Assembly (NCBI GenBank): GCA_023091735.1
Contig: JALKBU010000319.1
Coordinates: forward strand, 1-48,571
From: Trichomonas tenax
Taxonomy: Eukaryota > Parabasalia > Trichomonadida > Trichomonadidae
DNA length: 48,571 nt
Direction: 5' to 3'
Each line of letters begins with the position of its first letter. Position 1 is the stretch's first letter. This document shows positions 1 to 8,862 of this stretch, one piece after another. A program made the position numbers and the translations under genes. A model generated the notes under the pieces. The model did no database searches and was not told where the DNA came from. It saw only the letters and a program-made list of their open reading frames with translations.

Positions 1-354
1 ATTCGCAATCCTTACTTTTCATCCACGCAGCATGCAAACAACATGAGTAATGATAATCCGTCAGTTAACATCAAAATAAATCAAAACATTTTTTTGATAT
101 AATATTGAATAATATATTTTTCATGCTCTATATATCCACAGCATTTTAGATAGGAAAATTTTTCATTTGCCACCAAAATTAGACCTTAAATATTCATACA
201 GGTGGAGAAAAATCGAGATGTTTGAGTAGGCGTACAAAATTCAGTGACGCCCTGATGGAAAAACCGTAAATTTTTGAAATTTTATGAAGATTTTTATTAT
301 ATGTGGACTACACGTGAACAGAAATATAATGTATAACTTTTGAGGATTGAATGG
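1..354. other. Gene-free AT-rich left edge
   Basis: AT-rich leader upstream of the first Rab gene. I see no coding signal, repeat or RNA gene. The right end carries the initiator-like element annotated separately. Confidence 0.6.
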
Positions 355-359
355 TCATA
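355..359 (+). promoter_or_regulatory. Initiator (Inr)-like TCATA of Rab gene
   Basis: TCATA fits the trichomonad initiator TCAYW, with the presumed first transcribed base A at 357, 18 nt before the ATG at 375. It overlaps the more upstream in-frame ATG at 351, which argues that 351 is not the real start. Confidence 0.5.
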
Positions 360-374
360 TATCGTTCAAAAAAC

Positions 375-965
375 ATGAATGGTAATTACAAGTTCATAGT
401 CATAGGATCCAGTGGGGTCGGTAAGACTGCGATCCTCAAGCGCCTTGTTGACGATGTTTTCACTGGTGAATCACAATCAACAATTGGCGTCGAATTCATT
501 TCAACAACTATCGATGTCGACGGACAGCGCGTAAAATTACAGGTCTGGGATACTGCCGGACAGGAGAGATTCAGATCTATCGCTAAGGCATACTTCAGAA
601 GCGCTATTGGCGTCATACTGGTATTCGATTTAACAGACAGGAAATCATTCGAGGACCTTAATCAATGGATCAATGATGTGCACTCACTCTGCGATCCAAA
701 TGCAGTTGTGACACTCATTGGTAACAAATCAGATCTCGTAGGACAGAGAGCTATTACACAGAGTGAAGCTGATGCTTTCGCAGCTATGCACTCTATCACA
801 TATCTCGAGACGTCAGCTCTTGGAGGTGATAATGTTCAGGAAGCCTTCCAGAGAACCACAGCCGAAGTTTATCGCCGCTCATTGATGAAATCAGATAATA
901 AGGGTGCTCAAACTGACGTCAAGAAGCTTGATAGCCAACAAAATGGTGGCAAGAAATGCTGTTAA
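375..965 (+). CDS. Rab-family small GTPase
   Basis: A Rab GTPase of 196 aa, expected to cycle between GDP and GTP forms and recruit effectors to a membrane compartment. Visible motifs are the P-loop GSSGVGKT (11-18), switch I around STIGVEF (35-41), WDTAGQE (58-64), NKSD (117-120) and ETSA (145-148). The C-terminal KKCC is a dual-cysteine geranylgeranylation signal. The open frame extends to an ATG at 351, but I chose the ATG at 375: the P-loop then lies at the usual distance from the N-terminus, and an Inr-like TCATA lies between the two. The sequence is closest in style to the Rab2/4/11/14 group. Trichomonads have greatly expanded Rab families, so I give no subfamily name. Confidence 0.95.
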   Translation: MNGNYKFIVIGSSGVGKTAILKRLVDDVFTGESQSTIGVEFISTTIDVDGQRVKLQVWDTAGQERFRSIAKAYFRSAIGVILVFDLTDRKSFEDLNQWINDVHSLCDPNAVVTLIGNKSDLVGQRAITQSEADAFAAMHSITYLETSALGGDNVQEAFQRTTAEVYRRSLMKSDNKGAQTDVKKLDSQQNGGKKCC

Positions 966-1283
966 TTCTTTCTTTTTCTATATATTATAAACCTCTTCTA
1001 TATTTTCGAAAATTAACTATATGGCAATCATATACTCATGAAGTTTTTCATTGTTATAATATTGATGATCAATGCTCATAAATTTTGATTATATGTTATG
1101 TAAAAATATTTTCTGACACATTGTCAAAATACTTTCAAACATAATTTAAAATGGCTATTTAGGTCATATATTGTTGTCAACAATTTTTAATAAAAATACA
1201 AAAGCATTCTTGGATTTGAGAAACCTAACAATTTCAGGAGATCCCCTTCGAATGGCAATTGATAAGGGAATTTTATATCACAA
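966..1283. other. Intergenic, AT-rich
   Basis: The 3' flank of the Rab gene. It holds loose TGACA/TGTCA fragments (around 1115-1130) but no ORF or RNA gene that I can support. Confidence 0.5.
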
Positions 1284-1380
1284 TGAAGATAAAATGTGAA
1301 TGATTAATATCATATCATAATTATGATAAAATATGGATGATTGATTTCATATTATAATGATGATTAAATGTGCATCACGA
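1284..1380. repeat. About 2.5 copies of a ~37-bp tandem repeat
   Basis: Successive units read roughly GATAAAATRTGRATGATTRATWTCATATYATAAT. There are two full divergent copies and a partial third that runs into the start of TIR element copy A near 1371. Confidence 0.55.
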
Positions 1381-1764
1381 ACTGAAAGTTGTCATGAAAA
1401 AGTGACATAAAAGTGATATTATCTGACATGTAAAGTTGTCAGAATCTCATGTTTTATGTGTCAAAATATTAATATTTTTGGCATGTAAAGCCATTTAATC
1501 ATTCAAATTATGTATTAGTTTTATTTCAAAATCGCGTCTGACGGGAAGAACTGGGGACTACATTGACACAGTTACCACGCATGTTAGTAGCTAAACTCAC
1601 AGATCTTCCTTTCATACGCCATCATTAAGAAATCAAAGATTTCCACTTCAGAATGCCTCTGAAGAGCAAAATTAAATGCTTGATTGGGACTTGTAGCCAA
1701 GGTGCTAGCAATCCAGTCCACAGTTCTTCCTTTCAGACTCGGTTTTCGAAATAATCAGCGATTT
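1371..1764 (+). mobile_element. Truncated copy (A) of the ~636-bp foldback TIR element
   Basis: Nearly identical to the left half of the element at 10385-11022: terminal repeat beginning TGCATCACGAACTGAAAG, the TGACATGTAAA box at about 1424, and the left arm of the internal stem ending in TTCCTTTCAG near 1736. The internal loop follows in the opposite orientation to copy B (it starts ACTCGGTTTTCG). Similarity then stops at about 1764, so the right arm and right TIR are missing. It has no coding capacity. Confidence 0.85.
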
Positions 1765-2009
1765 GCGCAACATCATCTAAAACAAGGGCTGATAACAAAA
1801 CTAGCTGTCAAAAATTAATCTTTCTGACATGTAAACTCTAATATGAAACTGTACTTTTAAAAAGTAAACGAAATCTGATAATTGTACGAAAAATCCTTAG
1901 ATGTATAGCATCACCAACTCCTAGCGGATCCATTTATGCAAACAAAACAAATTTTCAAAAACTAAACGATCTCATACAGAAATGAGAATTGTAAACGTGC
2001 ACTTTATTT
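1765..2009. other. Upstream region of coiled-coil gene with TGACATGTAAA box
   Basis: Non-coding. TGACATGTAAA at 1825-1835 is about 190 bp before the next start codon and matches the box found upstream of other genes in the window. Confidence 0.4.
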
Positions 2010-2014
2010 TCATT
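2010..2014 (+). promoter_or_regulatory. Inr-like TCATT of coiled-coil gene
   Basis: TCATT matches TCAYW. The presumed +1 at 2012 gives a 14-nt leader to the ATG at 2026. Confidence 0.5.
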
Positions 2015-2025
2015 TTTTAGTTTTC

Positions 2026-4713
2026 ATGGATACATCTTCACAATCAGCCAGCATGAGCAACTGGAGCTGCTCACAGGGCAGCCACACTAAAGGAGACCTC
2101 CTTCAAATACAAGAAATGAAGCTGCAAAACGAGCAACTCAGGCAGATTATCCGCCAACTTCAAAATAACCTTGATACAACAAATGAGCAGCTCGCTCAGG
2201 CTCTTGAAACAGCGTCAACAGTCAATGGACTCCACGAAGAAATCACAAACCTCAAACTTCAACTTCAGAAGGCCAACGAGACCGGTGACAGGACAAAATC
2301 AACACTCAGAGCACAGCTCATCGAAATCTCCAACAAGGCAGACGAAGAGAGAGCACGTTTCACACAGCAGATCGAAAGCCAGAACAAAGATCTCGCGAAG
2401 TACAAGAAGGCTGCGTCAGAGAACGGCAAAGAACGCGACCTTCTCGCAGAGGAACTCTCAACAACAAAGAATGAGCTCAAAGTTTGCATTGATAAAAATG
2501 CAAAACTCACAAAAGTTCAGCAAAAATCCCGTGACAAGAACCAGAAGCTCGCAGATCAGCTTGAGCAGCTCACACAGAAGTACGATGACCTCAATTCTGT
2601 TCAGGAAGAGCTCGCACTTGAGAATAAGGGCCAAGCAGAGAAGATAGAGAGCTTAGAAGAAGAGATCCAGAAGCTCAAGGCCGAGAACACACATCTCGCT
2701 GACTATCTCAAGTCAAAGACAGAGAAAGCCGATGATTATGAGAATGCACTTCAAACTCTTCAGGAGCACTACAACACACAAAAGAACGACTTCGAGCAGC
2801 TCTCCGATGAGCGCGAGAAGCTTGTTACACTCGTCCAGAAGCTTAACAACATGGTTTCTGAATATGAGTCCGAAATCGAGGCATTGAAGGCTGATAACGC
2901 TAACTTGGCCGCCAAAGCTAAGAAGGCAACAGCCCTCGCAGCCAAACTCTTCGAAGACAACTTCGATATCAATGCAATCAAATATCCATTCGATGAAGAC
3001 CTCAACCAGAGAATTTCCAAGATTCTCTCATTCGACCACTTCCAGTCCACACAGAAGATCCAGTTGATCATCAACGAGTGCGCCAAGGACCTCGCCAAGG
3101 TCCAGGAGGACAATGATGCTCTCGAAGCTGACAACGCTGAGAAACTCAACGCGTCAGAGGAGATCAAGAACAAGTTCGAGGAGACATACAACCTGTTGAA
3201 CTCCATCGTTAGAGAGTGGAAGAACCTCGAAGCCAACGAGCACAAGATCGATGCTTGCGCATTCTGTTACGCGGACGAGGCATTCCTTTCATTCCTTGCT
3301 GAAGAGGGCTTCAAGCTTGAGAATCTCTCAGAGTGCTTCAAGTTCTTAGGCCCGCTCTTCGTTCCACAGGAGCTCTTCGAGCTCAACGAGGAGTGCTTCA
3401 ACAAGCGCAAGGCTTTAGTTGATGAAGTTGCACAGACAAACAAGGACCTTGCCACGCTCATTGCTGCTTTGTTCCTCATCAACGAGCGCCTGAAGAAGCA
3501 GAACGACGTCTTGATTGAAGCTGCTGAGCAGAAGGAAGCCATCAACGGATCCTTGAAGCAGTTGGGCATTGAGAACATCTCAACAGCTCCAGAGCTCTTC
3601 GAGGCACTCAAGAAGAAGCTTCAGCACCTCAAGGACACAAGAAGAGAGATCCACATGGCTCTCGTTGCTGCTAGAAACGAGCTCAACTCCAAGTCCAAGG
3701 AAGAGGAGGCAATGAAGAAGCAGATCAACTCCCTCAAGGCCTCGCTCGCTGAGCTCCAGAACGAGAACAGGTCTCTTCACGAGCAGCTCGACTCCCTCAT
3801 CAACAAACAGATGAGAGATGAGCAGGAGAAGATCGACATCCTCAGGTTCAGCGTGAAGCCAAAGGAGGTCAGTGAGAAGCCAGCGCCATGCGACAAGAAG
3901 CCTGCCGAATGCAAGAAGGACGAGCAGGCGGTCGCAGAGAAGCCAACACAAGACGATGCTGCTATTAAGATGCTCCAGAAGGCACTCCAGGAGAAGGTTC
4001 AGGAGAACGAACAGCTCAGAAGCGAAGTCAACGCTCTTAAGGATCAGCTTGAGAACGAGACAGCTGAAATCCAGAAGAAGAGCCAGAAGGCACAACTCGT
4101 CCTCGCTAACCAGGTACATGAGCTTCAGGATGCCCTTGAAGCGACACAGAAGAAGCTCTCGCAGACAAGGAAGAAATCCAAGGCAGTATTCAGCGAGATG
4201 AAGTCGCAGCATGATCAGGAACTCCAGAGCGCTGCACAATCTGTCGAGAACGCCAAGACGGACTTCGAGAAGCAGATTGCTGAGGCTAAGGAACGCGCCG
4301 AGAAGGCCGTCGTCCTTGCAAAGAACTTGCAGGAGAACTTAGCAGCATGCGAGGCCAAGTTGTCCAAGATCGATGAGGAGAACTCACAGCTCAAGAAGGA
4401 GATCCAGCAGTCAGAGATGCGTAACCAGCAGGCAGTCGAGAAGTTCACAAAGGAGCAGAAGAGCGCCGCAGCACAGCAGAACGTCAAGATGTTGAACATC
4501 GAGACACAACACCAGAAGGAACTCAAGGAGATGAAGGCTAAGCTCGAAGCAGAGAAGCAAAGAGCAGTTGAGTTCTTCACATCACACCTTGGCGCACTCT
4601 ACGGCATCATAGATTTAGATTTCGACGAGAACTCTCTCACAAGACTCTTCGCTAGGATCCAGGCTGATTTAAGCAAGCTTAAGTTCTTCCAGGAGCAAGC
4701 AACAAAGCTTTAA
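2026..4713 (+). CDS. Large coiled-coil protein (895 aa)
   Basis: An acidic, Lys/Glu/Gln-rich protein that is heptad-like coiled coil from about residue 25 to 290 and 580 to 850. A more globular middle (about 300-540) contains several Cys and Phe, including DACAFCYADEAFLSF. A short hydrophobic C-terminal segment reads EFFTSHLGALYGIIDLDFDE. Long coiled-coil proteins of this kind are abundant in trichomonads and are often mislabelled as viral inclusion proteins; a structural cytoskeletal or Golgi/centrosomal role is inferred only. Codons strongly favour C or G at third positions (CTC, AAG, GAG, TTC), unlike the AT-ending codons of the Rab at 8200, which suggests high expression. The start is supported by an Inr-like TCATT 14 nt upstream. 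Confidence 0.9.
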   Translation: MDTSSQSASMSNWSCSQGSHTKGDLLQIQEMKLQNEQLRQIIRQLQNNLDTTNEQLAQALETASTVNGLHEEITNLKLQLQKANETGDRTKSTLRAQLIEISNKADEERARFTQQIESQNKDLAKYKKAASENGKERDLLAEELSTTKNELKVCIDKNAKLTKVQQKSRDKNQKLADQLEQLTQKYDDLNSVQEELALENKGQAEKIESLEEEIQKLKAENTHLADYLKSKTEKADDYENALQTLQEHYNTQKNDFEQLSDEREKLVTLVQKLNNMVSEYESEIEALKADNANLAAKAKKATALAAKLFEDNFDINAIKYPFDEDLNQRISKILSFDHFQSTQKIQLIINECAKDLAKVQEDNDALEADNAEKLNASEEIKNKFEETYNLLNSIVREWKNLEANEHKIDACAFCYADEAFLSFLAEEGFKLENLSECFKFLGPLFVPQELFELNEECFNKRKALVDEVAQTNKDLATLIAALFLINERLKKQNDVLIEAAEQKEAINGSLKQLGIENISTAPELFEALKKKLQHLKDTRREIHMALVAARNELNSKSKEEEAMKKQINSLKASLAELQNENRSLHEQLDSLINKQMRDEQEKIDILRFSVKPKEVSEKPAPCDKKPAECKKDEQAVAEKPTQDDAAIKMLQKALQEKVQENEQLRSEVNALKDQLENETAEIQKKSQKAQLVLANQVHELQDALEATQKKLSQTRKKSKAVFSEMKSQHDQELQSAAQSVENAKTDFEKQIAEAKERAEKAVVLAKNLQENLAACEAKLSKIDEENSQLKKEIQQSEMRNQQAVEKFTKEQKSAAAQQNVKMLNIETQHQKELKEMKAKLEAEKQRAVEFFTSHLGALYGIIDLDFDENSLTRLFARIQADLSKLKFFQEQATKL

Positions 4714-6043
4714 GTTCATTAATTTGTTGTAATTATGTGACAATATCTTAAAAATATTTTTTATTATTACTCAAACTCAATAATTGACATTTTGACACTT
4801 TACTTTTGACAATAATTGAGAAGATGAATTGCCAATTTACAATTCAATTTGTTAAGAGAAATTGGCACTTTATATGTCAGAATCATCACTTTACATGACA
4901 TTATCGGTTTTACATAGCAAAATTTTGTTTTTATTCGTCAAAATTTCTGCTCCCATCTGAATACCCCACTTTTCTGGAAATTATGAAACGTAAAGTGTCA
5001 GATGTCAAATGTTAGATGTCGGATTTTATGGAAAGCATTTAATAAAAGAAAGAGAATTTATTTCTAAAATACATGTTATGAGAATTTTAATATGTATTGG
5101 TTTTTGTTATTTGAATTTTATGTTAATATGGTATCTATTATTCATTTCATTTACCCAATTTTTGTCATTGTTCACAATGTCAATAGGAGCATTAGTTGAT
5201 ACAAATTTGGTTAAATCAGTAAAGATAGATAATTGAATTTCAGGTTCACAAATTTGTGAAATATGAATTACTTTGTTCAATATGAACTACTTTGTGCAAC
5301 AAGAATTTGTTGTGAAACAAGAACAAATTTGGATTTGCTGGGCCATGAGTTTACATTATTTCTTGACACTTTACAATGTCAGAATTTGCCAAAAGTGGGA
5401 ATACCATCTCCTTTCAGAAATCCGATGATTTCTACTATAAACAGCAATAACTCGAGAGCTGAAAGTCCCCCGTCGAATGCCTCAAATAATACAACAAAAT
5501 AAAATTTTCAATAAGGTTTTTGAAAAATTTAAATTATAAACGGAAAAATTATTTTTACTGCGGGGAAATCGATATTTATATGGTTTGCTATATTATAATA
5601 AAACATCTCAAAAATCGAAAACATACAAATCATATTGGAAATAACGAATGGATGCTATTACCCGATCGTCACAATTTAATTTTTGAAAGCAAAAGGTAAC
5701 GCAAAAATGGGTAATTTTTTCAAAATTCAACATATCCATGAATTTTTGATGGGCATTACCATTCCATCATTGATTTGCGTGGATTAAGACTCGCAGTTTT
5801 GATAGCTCCTATCGTGATCGGCCTTTTTAGGTATCGGGATTTAAATGCTTTAATTACCAAAGATGAGCAAATATCCAAAAAATAATTTTATCATTTTTTC
5901 CTATCAAATATCCAATATGCTTTTGATAACTTGTCTAAATTTTACTATTGTATGTTTCCAATGAAGTATCCATTAATATTTTCCCGTAATTTTGCTCTAA
6001 CTATTAAGTATTCAAAATTGATCCATTTTTTTTTCTTTCAGAA
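4714..6043. other. Intergenic region with a dense TGACA/TTTAC motif cluster
   Basis: 4780-5030 is packed with variants such as TTTTGACACTTTAC, GCACTTTATATGTCA, ACTTTACATGACA and GTAAAGTGTCAGATGTCA, with another (GACACTTTACAATGTCAG) near 5365. Open frames at 5009-5236 and 5263-5502 overlap this repeat-rich DNA and show no protein-like features. I found nothing else supportable up to 6037. Confidence 0.5.
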
Positions 6044-6664
6044 ATGGACTCCAACTTCGGCGATCCTTCATTGTCTAGCACCCAGTTGAGGCAGAAGGCC
6101 TTCACGGTCATCAAGAACAGCGACAGGCCAATGGCATCATGCGAGATTGAGAAGTGGATAAGGAACAACGATTACGATCTTTGGTGCAAAGTGTCCTCTA
6201 AGTGTAAGGATTATGTTCACGTGATCCTCAGCCAGACAAGAGGCAAAACAATCGCCAAGTTCAAGGCTTTGAAGCCAATCCCAGGTATCGATAAAAGATC
6301 GACATTCTATGGTATCTACGGGCGTACTTATCCAGCCGATGCTTGGGTACCAACGTCAGAAGGTGCACGTGTGAAGTCGAGAAAGCACGACGAAGACGCT
6401 TATGATGACGAAATCCAATACTCAACATCAAAGGATGAGTCTGCTCAATATTCCGATGATTCTGCTGATAGCTCTCCAAAGATTCTTGCTATCCCAATCC
6501 ATGAGTCACCCAAGCCCGTCGATGTCAAAGAGAGAATCTTGCTTCCTCCGTTGCCCCCGTTCAGATTATTGTGCTCCCCTAACCCACTTTTCCCATCCCT
6601 CATCACAGGAAATCCAATTCTCTTCCAATCTGAACTTAATCCAATCAATTTATTGCTCAACTAA
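6044..6664 (+). CDS. Winged-helix-like putative DNA-binding protein (206 aa)
   Basis: The N-terminal ~100 residues look like a compact helical, winged-helix domain: STQLRQKAFTVIKNSDRP, SCEIEKWIRNND, then a helix with DYVHVILSQ and a basic strand. The theme (a helix, 'g-pl-eI' turn, then recognition helix) recalls HARE-HTH or fork-head-type folds, but I cannot assign a Pfam family. The C-terminal half is acidic/Ser-rich (about 120-150) and then Pro/Leu-rich (PPLPPFRLLCSPNPLFP), typical of a regulatory tail. ATG 6044 is preceded at once by TTTCAGAA; the membrane-protein gene at 17381 has the same TCAGAA-ATG arrangement. A transcriptional-regulator role is inference. Confidence 0.75.
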   Translation: MDSNFGDPSLSSTQLRQKAFTVIKNSDRPMASCEIEKWIRNNDYDLWCKVSSKCKDYVHVILSQTRGKTIAKFKALKPIPGIDKRSTFYGIYGRTYPADAWVPTSEGARVKSRKHDEDAYDDEIQYSTSKDESAQYSDDSADSSPKILAIPIHESPKPVDVKERILLPPLPPFRLLCSPNPLFPSLITGNPILFQSELNPINLLLN

Positions 6665-6898
6665 TAATTCATTTGTATTATTAAACATGTAATGTCCATG
6701 GTCTATCCTCAATCATATATTTTTTTCCTTTTTCTATGTTTAATTAATTTGGATGAATATTTGTCTCGTGAGTTATACTAATTAATGCGTAAACAAAACA
6801 TGCTTTGAGTGGCTGTATCATGCCTACATAGAAAAAACCTAATAAATGTTTTTCTAAGGATGAAAAAAATATTTACAAACATACAATATATATAATTT

Positions 6899-7687
6899 CT
6901 AGATCAATGTTGATGAAGATCTCTTTGCCCTTAATGCTGCCTGTGCTTTTTCAGCACAGAAAAGGCAGTAAGGTTTATTTTTGATGAAAGAACAAGGTAA
7001 ATGATCGAGATTTTGACCGCATAAAGTACACTTGAAACACTGAGGATGTAACACAATGCCATTCTTATTTACTGCAGATCCTTCGATTGGCAAATTGCAA
7101 ACAGCGCAAGTAGATTTAGAAGTCTCTGGTACATGGTTTGGACAGTAAAACTTTCCAGCGCGCTGAATAAAGTTGTTAGCGTTAAGAATATTATTGCAAG
7201 TGGCGCATCTGAAGTGATCTTGGCAAAAGCATTTACCAGCAACTATAACTGACTTATCTACCACTGGTGCATGGCACTTACAGCATGTCGGAGGCTTAGG
7301 TTTGATAGATCTTGCACAATTCTGACAGTAGACGTCGCCATTAATCGTAATTGGTACATGGAGAGTTCCATTACATTTTTTGCACACGAAGTGTCGCTTG
7401 TGAAATGGTAAAGGACCATGATAATAGATGTCATTACCACAAGGATTACCACATCTTGTGCATCGAGGCCCGAAAGATGCTAAAGCGGTCCAATTTTCGG
7501 AAATTATTGCTGATTCTTCTGTATATTGGTACTCAGGAGGCGAAATTGTTCCTAATGATCGAATAATCTTCAAAACTTCTTCGTCTTCTGGCTCCATCGG
7601 CGTGGCGGAGTATGACACACTCGGCATCATCGCTGGAACCGAGAAATCGTAGGGTCCGCGCGACTTCAATGGAAGATATTTAGACAT
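6899..7687 (-). CDS. Three-LIM-domain protein (262 aa)
   Basis: It has three successive double-zinc LIM modules: LIM1 about 76-124 (CTRC ... CKKC ... CQNC), LIM2 about 135-185 (CKC ... H..C..C ... CPNH) and LIM3 about 194-244 (CAVC ... HPQCFKC ... CLFC). A ~70-residue unstructured N-terminus precedes them, and a short basic tail (LRAKRSSSTLI) follows. LIM domains mediate protein-protein contacts, commonly at the actin cytoskeleton or in signalling scaffolds; the organisation resembles paxillin/LIM-only adaptors. There is no kinase or homeodomain. An Inr-like TCAAA lies 11 nt before the ATG. The gene is divergent from the Rab at 8200, with a long foldback repeat between them. Confidence 0.93.
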   Translation of the reverse strand: MSKYLPLKSRGPYDFSVPAMMPSVSYSATPMEPEDEEVLKIIRSLGTISPPEYQYTEESAIISENWTALASFGPRCTRCGNPCGNDIYYHGPLPFHKRHFVCKKCNGTLHVPITINGDVYCQNCARSIKPKPPTCCKCHAPVVDKSVIVAGKCFCQDHFRCATCNNILNANNFIQRAGKFYCPNHVPETSKSTCAVCNLPIEGSAVNKNGIVLHPQCFKCTLCGQNLDHLPCSFIKNKPYCLFCAEKAQAALRAKRSSSTLI

Positions 7688-7778
7688 TTTATTTTTTTGA
7701 CGATATAATATAATTCAAAATCATGAAATTAACCTTATTGAGCATAGATTTTTCTCAAAAAAACGAAAGGTATTGGAA

Positions 7779-7927
7779 TTTATCGGAATAAAGTAGTTTA
7801 ACGGAATTAAGTAACCTTTTTCGGGATAAACTCAATTAGGAATAAGCGCCGGAATTTGTCATTGGAATAATGGAGTTTATCCGGAAAAAGGTTACTTAAT
7901 TCCGTTAAACTACTTTATTCCGATAAA
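7779..7927. repeat. Foldback: 55-bp near-perfect inverted repeat
   Basis: Arms at 7779-7833 and 7873-7927 (TTTATCGGAATAAAGTAG...) pair with a single mismatch around a ~39-bp spacer that itself repeats GGAAT. The repeat could extrude as a cruciform. It lies between the divergent LIM and Rab genes. I see no clear target duplication, so calling it a MITE is only a guess. Confidence 0.9.
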
Positions 7928-8118
7928 GTACATTCTTATTTATAAACATACATATCGAAGCTAATAACATTGCACACAAATAAGCCACCAAAATCGAAAA
8001 CAACAAGATAATAATCTGAACAAGTTCAATACCATTATTCTATAGCTTGAGCTGTCTATGTTTGCTACACTTGAATCATGTATAATTAGTTAATTAGTGC
8101 ATACGAATGATTTATTTT

Positions 8119-8174
8119 GACATGTAAGCAATACTAATGTGTCATTTGTGATATGACATTTTATTTTACATGTC
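8119..8174. promoter_or_regulatory. Inverted TGACATGTAA boxes upstream of Rab gene
   Basis: TGACATGTAA at 8119-8128 and the inverse TTTACATGTC at 8165-8174 flank ATGTGTCATTTG and ATGACATTTTA. The cluster ends 26 bp before the chosen start and matches the boxes seen upstream of other genes here. The regulatory role is inferred from position and recurrence. Confidence 0.4.
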
Positions 8175-8199
8175 GAAATTTAGATCCGATTTTCAAAAA

Positions 8200-8763
8200 A
8201 TGAGTGCGAAAGTTGTGCTTATTGGTGATAGTCTTGTTGGAAAATCATCAATAATTAAATCGTATAAAAATGAGGTATTGGACACCGAAGCATCAGCAAC
8301 AGTTGGATCAGTAAATCATTTATTCCAAAAAGTTATTAACGGACAAAAAGTTACGCTCGAAGTATTTGATACCGCTGGGCAGGAGAGATATCGCAGCCTT
8401 GGTCCTATTTACTATAGAGACGCAAAATGCGCATTAGCAGTTTTTGATTTAACAGTTTTAGAAACGCTTAACTCGCTGGACACATGGATTAATGTATTTA
8501 ATGAATCAACGGAAGACTCTTTTGTATATATTGTTGCTAATAAATGTGATTTGAAAGAGAAAGTTCAAGTTTCAATGGATATAATTACAGAATTTGCTAA
8601 AGAACATAATGCAAAACTATTTTATACATCAGCTCTTACCGGAGAAGGAATAGAATCACTTTTTAATTCTCTATTTTTACATTTTTCAAAGCCACATGGT
8701 AACTCTTCAGGTGTGGATTTATCGAAATCCAAGGGCAGATCAGATAAATCTTGTTGTTTTTAA
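8200..8763 (+). CDS. Rab-family small GTPase (divergent)
   Basis: 187 aa with P-loop GDSLVGKS (9-16), switch I around ATVGSVN, FDTAGQERYRS (56-66), NKCD (114-117) and a TSAL motif. The tail SDKSCCF provides a CC-X prenylation signal. Phe replaces the usual Trp in WDTAG. The open frame begins at ATG 8170, inside the promoter-like TTTACATGTC box. I prefer ATG 8200, which gives the standard short N-terminus (MSAKVVLIGD) and follows TTTTCAAAA. Codons are strongly A/T-ending compared with the Rab at 375, suggesting lower expression or a different history. It resembles the Rab5/21/22 branch loosely, and I do not name it. Confidence 0.92.
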   Translation: MSAKVVLIGDSLVGKSSIIKSYKNEVLDTEASATVGSVNHLFQKVINGQKVTLEVFDTAGQERYRSLGPIYYRDAKCALAVFDLTVLETLNSLDTWINVFNESTEDSFVYIVANKCDLKEKVQVSMDIITEFAKEHNAKLFYTSALTGEGIESLFNSLFLHFSKPHGNSSGVDLSKSKGRSDKSCCF

Positions 8764-8862
8764 ATACTGTGCGATATTATTAATTTCGATTTTTATATTA
8801 CAAAAAATGAATGTATACCTAATAATTAACACTTTACAAAGTAAACATAATGATAACAAAAG

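Noticed and set aside
1200..1245. Possible trichomonad intron 3' splice word (CCTAACAATTTCAG)
   Set aside because: There is no GTATGT-type 5' site in reach, the expected ACTAACACACAG consensus is not matched, and there is no interrupted coding sequence here.
3580..4239. Long open frame opposite the coiled-coil gene
   Set aside because: A shadow of the biased codon usage of the 2026-4713 gene. The Leu-rich translation is the complement of AAG/GAG codons.
5009..5502. Two plus-strand open frames of 75 and 79 codons
   Set aside because: They overlap the motif-rich intergenic region; one is simply hydrophobic from T-rich DNA, the other translates the repeat words. There is no conserved feature.
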